DNA of 35,465 nt. Origin: Natrialba taiwanensis DSM 12281. GTDB lineage: Archaea > Halobacteriota > Halobacteria > Halobacteriales > Natrialbaceae. This document shows, one piece after another, positions 1-8,058 of this stretch. Position 1 is the first letter of the stretch, and the number at the start of each line of letters is the position of its first letter. The notes under the pieces were generated by a model. The model saw nothing but the letters and a program-made list of their open reading frames with translations. It was not told the origin of the DNA and searched no databases. The stretch lies in NCBI RefSeq assembly GCF_000337595.1, contig NZ_AOIL01000064.1, positions 636-36,100 of the forward strand, read 5' to 3'. The translations under genes and the position numbers were made by a program.

Positions 1-2
1 GG

Positions 3-68
3 ATCGTCATTGCAATCACCAACTACGAGCGAGGACACGATCCGGGACGTGAGATGCTCAAGCTATGA
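3..68 (+). pseudogene. C-terminal tail of an IS5-like transposase (5' part outside window)
   Basis: The frame is open from the window edge and reads IVIAITNYERGHDPGREMLKL before a TGA. From family knowledge, haloarchaeal IS5-type transposases resembling the one at 10137 end in a similar way (…NYERG/NHDRG…PG…). A few bases after the stop, at 75-85, lies TTCTATGACAC, the same terminus seen at 11058-11070 and, inverted, at 7192, 11264 and 35268. This is therefore probably the right end of an element whose body is left of the window. It overlaps the 3' end of the IS630 gene on the other strand. Only the tail is visible, so the assignment rests on motif similarity. Confidence 0.5.
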
Positions 69-1182
69 GTTGGATTCTATGACACGCTCCATGGGAAGCA
101 AGGAAATTCTCGATCCATGAGCTGGCAAAACTCAGTCGCTTTGAGAGACGTTCGAAAAGAGTAGTGACGAGAGCGCGGAATTCGTCCGCGCTCTCGACGA
201 TCATCGGCGATGCTTCCCACCTCAAGCTCTTCCAGACCGGCTCGATCGGATTCAGATCCGGTGAGCCGACTGGAAGGAACACGAGATCGATGCCGAGTTG
301 ATGTGCGCGCTTGCGCGTGTACGGGCAAATGTGCGATGAGAAGTTGTCTAAGACGAGCAGAATCCGCTTGCCCGGATTCTGCTCGCGGATTCCTTCAAGG
401 CACGTACAGATCTGTTCTTTCTCTTGATTTTCGGGGAAACTCACCACACTCTCGCCATTGAGAGCGTAGAAGCCGACCGTTGGTTCGTCGTGACGAACCA
501 GCGGTCGGGTGATATGGGGATCATCGACGTAGTACAGCCGCTGAGAGTTGTCCCAGGGTTGTGGGTGTGAGGCATCGAAAAAACCGAGGACGGTCCCGCC
601 ATCCGTACAGATATCGTCGTCAACGACCCAGCCTTCCTCAGCATCATCATCATCTTGTTTGTTGTGTGGCTCATCGGGTCCATCCTCGTCGAACGCGTCG
701 TCGACGCGTTCTTCGAGGATCTCGTCAGCGTTTTCGGGTTTGGACGGACGCTTTGTCCGTGGAATCGCACGTGAGAGGCCAAGATTATCGAGGAACTCAC
801 TGAGGTAGACTGGATGGAACTCGATGTCGAATTCCTCATTGATGAGATGCTGTATCTCCTGTTTTTTCCATGGCTGGCCGTCGCGGAGAAGTTCGAGTAA
901 GCGATCTTGCTCGTCTTCATCGAGCTTCGGGGGCGCACCGCCCCCGAAGTTCGGGGTGAGTAGTCCGAGACCACCTTCGTTCCAGCGCCGCGCCCACCGG
1001 CTCCCAGTAGTCGCTGACTTTCCGACTCGATCAGCTGCTTCCTCAAGCGTATCGCCCTTGTAGAGATTCTTAATAAACGTGAGACGCTTGCTGATTTTCT
1101 CGTCGTCAGTTTCAGCTAATAATCGGTCGAGATCGTCCTCACTGAGGTGAGTAACGATTTCTTTGCGTCGATCTCCACTCAT
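58..1182 (-). CDS. IS630-family DDE transposase
   Basis: This 374-residue protein catalyses cut-and-paste transposition of an IS630/Tc1-mariner-type element. Residues about 30-75 form a helix-turn-helix (EEAADRVGKSATTGSRWARRW), followed by a second winged-helix part to about residue 140. An unusually acidic spacer (about 150-190) follows. The DDE catalytic core shows D203 (FFDASH), D279 (LVLDNFSSH) and E314 (PDLNPIEPVWKS). Length is normal for haloarchaeal IS630 members. The C-terminal residues (about HGACHRIQLIA) are read through the terminus of a neighbouring element at 75-85, so the natural C-terminus may have been replaced. Upstream of the start, TATGACCATAAC near 1202 may mark the element's right end, but no convincing inverted partner was found on the left. 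It abuts a decayed ISH8-type copy. Confidence 0.88.
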   Translation of the reverse strand: MSGDRRKEIVTHLSEDDLDRLLAETDDEKISKRLTFIKNLYKGDTLEEAADRVGKSATTGSRWARRWNEGGLGLLTPNFGGGAPPKLDEDEQDRLLELLRDGQPWKKQEIQHLINEEFDIEFHPVYLSEFLDNLGLSRAIPRTKRPSKPENADEILEERVDDAFDEDGPDEPHNKQDDDDAEEGWVVDDDICTDGGTVLGFFDASHPQPWDNSQRLYYVDDPHITRPLVRHDEPTVGFYALNGESVVSFPENQEKEQICTCLEGIREQNPGKRILLVLDNFSSHICPYTRKRAHQLGIDLVFLPVGSPDLNPIEPVWKSLRWEASPMIVESADEFRALVTTLFERLSKRLSFASSWIENFLASHGACHRIQLIA

Positions 1183-1220
1183 CCTCCACAGTCATTAGCC
1201 TATGACCATAACTTCCCTTG

Positions 1221-2244
1221 ATGACTATTGCGCTCGACGAGGTCGCTGTCCCGGATACAGTCGATACAGATTTCGACCGATTCCGTGATGTGATGGTTGC
1301 TGACGGGACAATCCCTGCGGTTACATCGGTTTCTCGCTGATGCGTACGAACCACGGAAAGGGGAGCAGGGTGGAGCGCGGCTCCACCTGCTCCATAACGT
1401 CACCGATCGGACGATCGACCGGTTCAGCGTCACTGACGAAAAAGCACACGACAGCACGGAGTTTGATACGGGTCCGTGGCTCAAAGACCGGTTGGTACTG
1501 TTCGATCAAGCGTACTTCAAGTATCGCCGTTTTGCATTGATCGACGAGAATGACGGCTACTTCGTGAGTCGGCTCAAATCAAACGTGAATCCGGAGATAA
1601 TCGGAGGATTACGGGAATGGCGTCGCCACGCCATTCCCTTGCAGGGTGAGAAAATCTACGACGTGGTTGATGACCTCTACCGGCAGTATATCGATGTTGA
1701 GGTCGAAGCAGAATTCCAGCGCAGAGAGTATGCAGGGACGCAGTCGTGGGACACGAAGACGTTCCGTGTCGTTGGCGTCCGCAACGAGGACACCGACGAC
1801 TATCATCTATATATCACAGATCTCCCACGAGAAGAGTTCTTACCAGCAGATCTAGCGACGATCTACCGCTGCAGATGGGTGGTTGAGTTGTTGTTCCGCG
1901 AACTCAAGACGCAATACTCGTTGGACGAGTTTACCACGAGCAAGAAGCACGTCGTTGAGATACTGCTGTACGCGGCGTTGCTGTCACTGCTGGTCAGCCA
2001 TGATCTGTTGAATCTGGTCACTGAGCAGGCAGATGATGAGCTCGTGTTTCCACCAGAACACTGGGCGGCGACCTTCCGGTCGCACGCCCAGCTCATCCTT
2101 CACGAACTCGGTGAATACCTCGGTTACTCTCCGCCACCGTTGCTGGAACGGTTGATCGACGACGCTCAGAAGATACACCAACAAGACCGATACTCCAAGA
2201 GAGGCTTGCTACCGCTACACAACCGAGGACTGGAGCCTAACTAA
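1221..2244 (+). pseudogene. ISH8-type (IS4-family) transposase, 5'-truncated and frameshifted
   Basis: Two frames together give a partial ISH8-like transposase. The first (from about 1228) reads LDEVAVPDTVDTDFDRFRDVMVADGT, containing the first catalytic Asp of the DGT motif. The reading then moves to the other frame with LRLHRFLADAYEPRKGEQ and stays open to 2244 (later motifs include RLVLFDQAYFKYRRFALID and IYRCRWVVELLFRELKTQY, the YREK-like region with the catalytic Glu). One surplus C in ATCCCTGCGG (about 1312-1316) explains the shift; removing it restores DGTILRLHRFL. About 100 N-terminal residues are missing where the IS630 copy abuts. The open C-terminal frame can be called from TTG at 1297, but that is not a natural start. 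The copy is presumably inactive. Confidence 0.8.
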
Positions 2245-2270
2245 AGATCAATGCGTGCCATAGTTACCTC

Positions 2271-2700
2271 CCGGATAGTTCGCTCTGGGTCTGCGATGGT
2301 TTTGGTGGGATCAACGGAACATTTGACCGCTGGCACATCACGTCTACTGATATCAGCCCTTCGTCGTATCCCGGTTTGGCGAGGATCTCGAACGTCGGGT
2401 ATCGGGCCGCGGTGTCGTGGCACGGCTATTCGGGAGATTCTGTCATCGTCGGAGGACGTGCTCCTGATTCGGTCAAAGACCGGATCGTAACTGAACTCGA
2501 TGAGATAGATAGCACGACGGTCGAGAGAGCGGATTATGCTGGGCAACCTTAATGCGTCATCGACCGACAATTTCGTGAATCAAATCACCAACTCGGGAGA
2601 CGACGGTATTCAACTCGAACAGCCGTTATCGTTCCGATCTAATCACGCTGAGGAGGCCTCAAGACGGGTTGCAAAAGCAATCCTACAGCACTACGAGTAG
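2271..2700 (+). pseudogene. Poly-gamma-glutamate hydrolase family protein, broken remnant
   Basis: The frame beginning just after the ISH8 remnant reads LPDSSLWVCDGFGGINGTFDRW, then HITSTDISPSSYPGL and AAVSWHGYSGDSVIVGGRAP, ending ADYAGQP at a TAA (2549). The adjacent frame continues NASSTDNFVNQITNSGDDGI and QLEQPLSFR to a TAG at 2698. Together these match the layout of the zinc-dependent poly-gamma-glutamate hydrolase family (phage PghP / YmaC-like; PF05908), which cuts gamma-linked polyglutamate: the FHG-like motif, the VIVGG strand and a late NFVNQI…GGIQLEQ stretch. One surplus T in CCTTAATG explains the frame change. The 5' third is missing because of the IS insertion. It converges on a CapA-like gene, which supports a former polyglutamate-related pair. 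The family call is from memory of motifs. Confidence 0.65.
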
Positions 2701-2703
2701 TAA

Positions 2704-4818
2704 TTACAGCCAGTCGACTGATGTTGGTTGCCAGTCGAAATCATCCCCATTGATGACATCGACCGTGACTGATCCGTCTAAGTCAAGGTGGTTTGCCTTT
2801 CTCAACTGATCTCCATCAAGCCATTCAACCAGCCGCACACGGTCAATATCGATTTTTGTCTCTTTCGACGTTGGAGGCTCAAGAAACACGAACACGTCAA
2901 TATATCTTCCATTTTCAGGCACGCTGAGGTTGAACATCACAGAGTCCCACTCGCCGTCTGTGTTTGGAATAGAATGTGTCGAACTCGTGAACGAGTTCCC
3001 ATGCCGCTCATCATACCAACTAACCTGTATTGACGCGTTTTCGTCAATTGTGCCACGATAGGTCAACGACAGCGAATATTCGTCCTCGTACGCACGGATT
3101 CGATATCGAGGTGTCAAGAATGCACGCTCCGTATTATCTGGGTCACGAGTTAGCCGCAGACCACCACCTTCAGACCCATACTCTGGTTGATTTTTCGATT
3201 CCCCATTGCGCCCGTAGCGCCAAAGCGGCCCGTTAAACCGCTGGTCATCAACAACTGAATCGCTGAACTCACCCGTGATGAGTCGGTCATGTCCGAATCG
3301 AACGGTTCCGGACTGGGACTCAATATTTGAGATCGCCCCAGTTGTCCGTTCGAGCAGCTCCCCATCTTCTTGAATCTCGACACGACCCTCTGCTGGCTCA
3401 GTCACTGGCCCAGATGTCAGGTCAGTCACTCTGTCGTCTTGGACGACGAAGTCCGATGATGATAAGCCAGTAATCTCATGAAGCAATCGCTGTCGAGCGC
3501 TACCGGTCACTCCTTTTGGGACAAAACCGTTAATGAGGATCGGTTCAACCCCACCCCGGACAATAGCATCGTTAGTCACCTCGACAGTGAGCACATATGA
3601 TCGGAGCGGCTCCCAGAACTCTTGATCAAAGACGAAATTCCCGAGTGTCCAAGCGATGAGTGTGTCGTCATAGTATTCGATACCGCCTGCAACGTGTGGG
3701 TGGTGGTTGACAACTAGGTCGGCCCCGACATCAGCAGCGTGGTAGGATAGCGACTCAACAGTATCCGTCTGTTTGCGATTGTACTCGCTGCCGCCGTGAA
3801 TCTGGACAATGACAACGTCGGCCTGCTGGTTGGCGTCGGTGATAGCGGCTTCAAGACGATCGGGATTTGGTTCTGCCACCCCTAGATCGGCGGGGATGGT
3901 TTTTGTCTCACCATCTTGCTCGATTTCGTATTCACCACCAGCATCCCGATCGGCTGACCAGTTGACATCGAACTGTTGACCGTTAACCGTCGTGCACGAG
4001 ATGAACGCGAGTGTGAGGTCACCTCGTTCAACGACTGCTGGCTCCCAAGCCTCATCACTTCCGTAGCCAGCCCCGGAATAATCAATATCTGCCGTTTCGA
4101 GATTCTGAGTGGTATCCTGAAATCCTTCCTCAAGGGCATCCATTGCATGGTTGTTGCCGAGTGCTGCATAATCAACGCCAGCGCTCTCGAGCGCAGCAAC
4201 TGCTTCTGGGCGACTCGCGAACTGGTATGATTTTGAAGGATGGGCGGGCTCGGCTGTGGTCAATGGCGTTTCGAGATTGATCGACGTGATATCGGGAGTC
4301 TCGAGCAGCGCCGTGGTGGGCTGCATAACCGACTGATGGGACTCCGTGAGCGAGTCCTCGTCAAACTCGATGCGTGGGGATGACGAATCATCATTTGGCT
4401 CGTAGAAGCGCCGTCCAAACATCACATCGCCAGTGAACGCAAGCGAGACCGTATCTTGGAATAACCGGAACTGTGTTTGATCGCCCGGTCCAACCGCTCG
4501 AATTTGGGATGTGAACTCTGGATGACTAGCGCGGACCCAAAGTGGACGAGTATGTGTGGACTCAAATACCCCCTCTGAGTCTGTGTCAACACTTTCGAGA
4601 ACAGATCCGTTTTCTCGCAGAAACTCGACCGAAGCTCCGTGGATCGGGTCGCCTGCTTTGTCGATGACTGTTCCAGATATTGGCTCTCCACTAGAATCCG
4701 TTGACTGGTCGCCATCTAAGAAGAAGCAACCTGCAGTCGTGGCCGCAGCTGTCACTCCAAGACCCTGAACAAACCGGCGGCGGCCAATCCCGGCTTCCAG
4801 ATTAGAATTTCTTCCCAT
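2704..4818 (-). CDS. CapA-family (PGA_cap) Tat lipoprotein
   Basis: This 704-residue exported lipoprotein has a twin-arginine signal RRRFVQ (residues 13-18) and lipobox TTAGC (Cys31). Residues about 44-115 look like a carboxypeptidase-regulatory-like beta-sandwich. From about 124 follows a CapA/PGA_cap metallophosphatase-fold domain: FTGDVMFGRR (D131), INLETPLT, GNNHAMD, QIHGGSEY, NHHPHVAGG and WTLGNFVFD. The last 200 residues resemble a beta-sandwich carbohydrate-binding-like module (ISNIESQS… to VRLVEWLDG). CapA proteins take part in poly-gamma-glutamate capsule synthesis or export in bacteria, and haloarchaeal homologues are common. The adjacent broken polyglutamate hydrolase suggests the same polymer. 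No capB/capC is present, so a complete synthesis locus is not here. The region just before the start is AT-rich (TTTATATATAATA at about 4825-4838) but lies too close for a standard leaderless TATA. Confidence 0.85.
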   Translation of the reverse strand: MGRNSNLEAGIGRRRFVQGLGVTAAATTAGCFFLDGDQSTDSSGEPISGTVIDKAGDPIHGASVEFLRENGSVLESVDTDSEGVFESTHTRPLWVRASHPEFTSQIRAVGPGDQTQFRLFQDTVSLAFTGDVMFGRRFYEPNDDSSSPRIEFDEDSLTESHQSVMQPTTALLETPDITSINLETPLTTAEPAHPSKSYQFASRPEAVAALESAGVDYAALGNNHAMDALEEGFQDTTQNLETADIDYSGAGYGSDEAWEPAVVERGDLTLAFISCTTVNGQQFDVNWSADRDAGGEYEIEQDGETKTIPADLGVAEPNPDRLEAAITDANQQADVVIVQIHGGSEYNRKQTDTVESLSYHAADVGADLVVNHHPHVAGGIEYYDDTLIAWTLGNFVFDQEFWEPLRSYVLTVEVTNDAIVRGGVEPILINGFVPKGVTGSARQRLLHEITGLSSSDFVVQDDRVTDLTSGPVTEPAEGRVEIQEDGELLERTTGAISNIESQSGTVRFGHDRLITGEFSDSVVDDQRFNGPLWRYGRNGESKNQPEYGSEGGGLRLTRDPDNTERAFLTPRYRIRAYEDEYSLSLTYRGTIDENASIQVSWYDERHGNSFTSSTHSIPNTDGEWDSVMFNLSVPENGRYIDVFVFLEPPTSKETKIDIDRVRLVEWLDGDQLRKANHLDLDGSVTVDVINGDDFDWQPTSVDWL

Positions 4819-4918
4819 GAGGTGTTATTATATATAAAGTATTAACTATTACACATAGGTGTAGCGGTTTTGAGATGGATTGATCTGTGACGATGCGGGA
4901 GGGGTGAGCTAGCAGAGG

Positions 4919-6308
4919 GTGGAAAACGGTGTCGATGAGGCGTCAAACCATCCCCCTGCCCACATTGAATGGGTTTCTCCTGATAGATTAATATTCATAT
5001 ATGAAGACACTAATATCGTCACAATCGAAAACGATACGGGCGGAATCCCGTGTGGAGCTTCAATTACAGTGAGTCTACTGAAACTCATCCTCGAGCTACT
5101 GCTCGGGAGACGAGACAAGAGTACCGACGACGAACAACCAGACACTCAGCCAGAGCCGGAGCCTACCCCCGAGCCCGAACCCACACCTGAACCAGAACCC
5201 GATCCGAATCCTGATCCCGAACTTGAGTTGCTCGATCTCCTCGAAGACGAGAGCGAACAAAAGGGGCAGACACGACACTCAGGCGTCCGAATCCGAACGA
5301 AGCAGGCTCTCGAAGGTCTGGAATGCCGCCTTTCCGATCGGACTAGCGGCGTGACGATGGCTATCTCAAGACGGTACCCGGAGAAATCATTGAGTCCCAG
5401 CCAATCACTGATCGGACAGTCCGCTTCACGAGTTCACTCGAAGCCGATGCGGGCTATCAGGTTGTCTGTGCTGCGGGTGGCAACGTCTACGAGAGCGGTC
5501 GCCGTATCGTCGACTATCCCGTCAAGAGCGAAGCCCTGGTGGCAACGTACGGGATTTACTCGTCTGGCGGCTCTCAGAGTCGCAAGTACCGCTATAACTT
5601 TGCCGAGATTCAGCCTCTCACAGAGGGTTCGAGAGAGGCTCCTGTGGATGGTATGAGCGCGGACGAACCCAAGTCGGACTATCACGCCCTGATCTCCGGG
5701 AAACGACGCTGGCCGAACGCTGCCACATCGTACGGACGGGGGATGGCAGCGGGGACGCGCTCCAGGTCAAATATCCTGAGGGAGAGTTTGACGGTATCAA
5801 CGAGAGGATTTATCTCGAAAATGCAGTTGGCTACGAGCCAGAAGTCGCTCATGCTCGGTATGAGTTGTACGTTCCCGGGGATTTCAAGAAGTGGAACGAC
5901 GGGATCAATGGAGGGACGAAACTCCCTGGATGGGCCGGCCATCGCGAGGGCGGTGGTGCGGGTGGACATCATAACCAGGGGGCTGCGTGGAGTGTTCGAA
6001 TGAACACGCCATGTCAGGGGGGCACCTACGACGGTTCAGATGGTGCAGAAGTACCGTTCACGTCGCAAGTATATGACGGCAGTGTTGATCCAGACGAGCA
6101 CGAATACGGCTATGTTCACCGCTGGAGTAGAGGTGGCAGTAAGGGCGAGTGGACGACGATCGACTATCGAATCACGATGAACACTCCCGGAAAGGCCGAC
6201 GGTAGCCTCGAAGGGTGGGTGAACAGCGAAAAGGCGTTCGAGCACGACGGCTATCTGTTTCGAGACAGAGATCACGCACAGCATGCCTGTCGACCTTCGA
6301 ACGCATGA
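4919..6308 (+). pseudogene. Secreted polysaccharide-lyase-like protein, multiply frameshifted
   Basis: Coding signal runs through three frames. The first (from GTG 4919) has a Pro-Glu linker (PEPEPTPEPEPTPEPEPDP) typical of exported haloarchaeal proteins. The second (about 5350-5700) reads DDGYLKTVPGEII… to KSDYHALISG. The third (about 5700-6275) reads ETTLAERCHIV, DALQVKYPEGEFDGIN, YVPGDFKKWNDGINGGTKLP and FEHDGYLFRD. The GGTKLPG-W-G-H stretch and the HDGYLFRD end recall PL14/alginate-lyase-like proteins, a tentative family call. One missing G in the run at 5698-5700 explains the second frame change; the first, near 5346, is not resolved to one base. The 3' end stops short of the family's usual C-terminus and runs into the next gene, so the gene is also truncated. 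No clear signal peptide was found. It is unlikely to give a working enzyme. Confidence 0.55.
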
Positions 6309-6684
6309 CCCATCCGACGATGTCCATATCGACTCATCCGAGATCCACGACCGACTCAATGACATCCCGAAGGGAAGTGTGACGGGCACGCTCACCCGTC
6401 TTCTCAACGAAGGCGACATCGGCAAGACCGCTGACAGCTACTACCACGCCCTCGAGAGCCGTGACGACCTTCGGCGATTCGCCCGCGGTCTCGTTCAAAT
6501 CCAAGACCTCACCGAGCGCTACGACGATGACTTCACCTCTGCCGATATCGAGCAAACGGGTGAAAACCCCACGAGCGGCGCATACTCCGGTACCGGACAT
6601 AACAGTAGTGCTACCGAAAAACCGGCCCCCGAGGACTGGATCGAGAGTACTGACGACGCGAGCAGGACTAACGACTCGGTATGA
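6283..6684 (+). CDS. Small HTH protein, probable antitoxin/regulator of the following toxin-like gene
   Basis: This 133-residue acidic protein has a winged-helix-like N-terminal part (SSEIHDRLNDIPKGSVTGTL then TRLLNEGDIGKTADSYYHAL) followed by RDDLRRFARGLVQIQDLTERYDDDF, a pattern I associate with small haloarchaeal regulators found beside PemK-like genes. The tail is low-complexity. Its stop overlaps the next ORF start (ATGA at 6681-6684), which is typical of a coupled antitoxin-toxin pair. The N-terminus may be truncated because the ORF begins inside the debris of the lyase-like pseudogene. The regulator role is inferred from the HTH pattern and the coupling. The downstream toxin frame is dead, so this would be an orphan. 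Confidence 0.55.
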   Translation: MPVDLRTHDPSDDVHIDSSEIHDRLNDIPKGSVTGTLTRLLNEGDIGKTADSYYHALESRDDLRRFARGLVQIQDLTERYDDDFTSADIEQTGENPTSGAYSGTGHNSSATEKPAPEDWIESTDDASRTNDSV

Positions 6685-7028
6685 CCTAGTATTTTCAGGG
6701 CAGTCTTGTCTTCGCAGACGACCCGACGGGAGCCCATACGAACCCCCGGCCGGTCATCGTCATCTCGGATGCTGACCGACCTACCTCGAAGAGGAAGCGA
6801 CTGCCGTGTCCCGGTACGAAGGCCGACAAGCGGTACAGTCACTCGACGCCTGTTCTCCCGAACGACGTCATCGATAATGCTCACCTCAAGAAGACCACGT
6901 ACGTCCTCCCGTGGGCGATCTACACGATTCCCCACTCCAGTATTGACGATACGCTTCCGCAGGGACGACTCAACGACGAAGGCATGGAACTCATCGCAGA
7001 CGCTGTCGACAATATGGTTCGGCCGTAG
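6681..7028 (+). pseudogene. PemK/MazF-like toxin, stop at codon 3
   Basis: ATG at 6681 overlaps the stop of the preceding HTH gene, but codon 3 is TAG (6687-6689). The frame then stays open to 7028 and reads YFQGSLVFADDPTGAHTNPR, PVIVISDADRP, and later KKTTYVLPWAIYTIPHSSID and RLNDEGMELIADAVDNMVRP. The opening (basic/aromatic start, PRPVIVISD) and the late LPWAIYTI strand follow the PemK/MazF endoribonuclease fold as seen in haloarchaeal members. In the middle (about 6775-6860) the neighbouring frame, YLEEEATAVSRYEGRQAVQS, looks more natural, so two compensating indels are likely in addition to the nonsense codon. No in-frame ATG/GTG/TTG start lies shortly after the stop. Confidence 0.55.
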
Positions 7029-7190
7029 AACACGAAGAACAGCTCTTGGCTTTGAGACTCGTCGAGAGAGAGAGTTCCTCGGCGTGCTTCATACCATGCC
7101 TATATGGCACTTGGTCAGCGTGGTGGGGGTACATGGAAGTCACTTCGAGCGGGTCCACAAAATTTCCAGCTATGATTGACATACCGTTCC

Positions 7191-7213
7191 AGGGTGTCAT
7201 AGAACGTTTCGCA
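7191..7213 (+). repeat. Left copy of GGTGTCATAGAAC-type terminal inverted repeat
   Basis: The 23-bp stretch begins AGGGTGTCATAGAACG and ends TTCGCA. Its reverse complement recurs at 11048-11070 with two mismatches. The 13-bp core GGTGTCATAGAAC also occurs at 11264-11276 and 35268-35280, with a partial copy (TTCTATGACAC) at 75-85. Five occurrences in 35 kb, several in IS debris, mark it as a transposon terminus. Confidence 0.7.
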
Positions 7214-7263
7214 CAGTGTCGATAATAGCCGACTAAGCGCGATTAGCGGGCAATCGTTCCAAG

Positions 7264-7273
7264 TTGTATATCC
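7264..7273 (+). promoter_or_regulatory. TATA-like box of the HTH-10 gene
   Basis: TTGTATATCC lies 23-32 bp before ATG 7296, inside the putative mobile unit and about 50 bp after its left repeat. This spacing fits a leaderless archaeal promoter. Confidence 0.4.
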
Positions 7274-7295
7274 GTGATGGTGAGTATTGAGAGAT

Positions 7296-7982
7296 ATGGG
7301 TCTCATCGCTGAATACGAGATCACCTGTGAGCATCTCCCGCTCGTGGCGGTCGCAGGGGATGTTCCAGAAGCAACGCTGGATGTGGGAATCCAGCCCAAT
7401 CACGGGAACCATCCACCGTTTATCGTTCACGCGACGCATGAAACGCCCGCGTCGATAGAGCAAGCCTTCGAATCATCATCGTTCGTTGCGGAGCATACTC
7501 TGGTCGGACAGGCAGGGGAAACGTGTCGATATCAGGTTTTGCCGGCTCTGGGAATGGAAGCCCAACTCGGCGATCAGATCAAGGACCTCTCAGAACTCCG
7601 TGCACTCGCCACTACCGACTCTATTATTGAACGAATACGCGTCACGTCGACCGGCTGGATACAAAGTGGGTGGTTCAGCGATAGAGCGGTGTTGGACGAG
7701 TTTCGCACGTTCTGGCAGCGTAACGGTAAATTCACCTTACGACGACTCACTCACGATGGAGAGGCCGCGGAAGCGGGCGACGGACTCACTGACCACCAGC
7801 GCGAGGCACTCCGAATCGCCTACGAGATGGGCTACTTCGACATTCCACGAACGGCAACGCTCGATGAAATCGCTGCCGAAATCGGGATCACCGCCTCGTC
7901 GCTCTCCGAGCGTCTCCGTCGAGCACAAACTCACCTCATCGAAACAACTGTGGCCTCGACGTGGCCGCCGCTACCTGAGTGA
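7296..7982 (+). CDS. HTH-10 (bacterio-opsin-activator type) transcriptional regulator
   Basis: This protein of about 228 residues has an N-terminal beta-rich sensing region of the haloarchaeal Bat/HTH-10 type (MGLIAEYEITCEHLPLVAVA…) and a C-terminal HTH-10 domain (about residues 165-220: LTDHQREALRIAYEMGYFDI, then ATLDEIAAEIGITASSLSER, LRRAQTHLI). I chose ATG 7296 over TTG 7287 because a TATA-like GTATATCC at 7266-7273 lies about 27 bp upstream, as expected for a leaderless transcript. It precedes a drrA/drrB-like exporter by 76 bp in the same direction, which makes it the likely local regulator. Ligand unknown. Confidence 0.85.
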   Translation: MGLIAEYEITCEHLPLVAVAGDVPEATLDVGIQPNHGNHPPFIVHATHETPASIEQAFESSSFVAEHTLVGQAGETCRYQVLPALGMEAQLGDQIKDLSELRALATTDSIIERIRVTSTGWIQSGWFSDRAVLDEFRTFWQRNGKFTLRRLTHDGEAAEAGDGLTDHQREALRIAYEMGYFDIPRTATLDEIAAEIGITASSLSERLRRAQTHLIETTVASTWPPLPE

Positions 7983-8058
7983 GATTGCGGTTTCTTCGTC
8001 AAGCCGTATAAACTGCCGCACAAATGAGAGACAGGCTTAGCGGACACCCCTCCTAAGT

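Noticed and set aside
5150-5220. PEPTPEPEP codon repeats as a tandem DNA repeat or CRISPR-like array
   Set aside because: Simple Pro-Glu linker coding sequence; no spacer structure.
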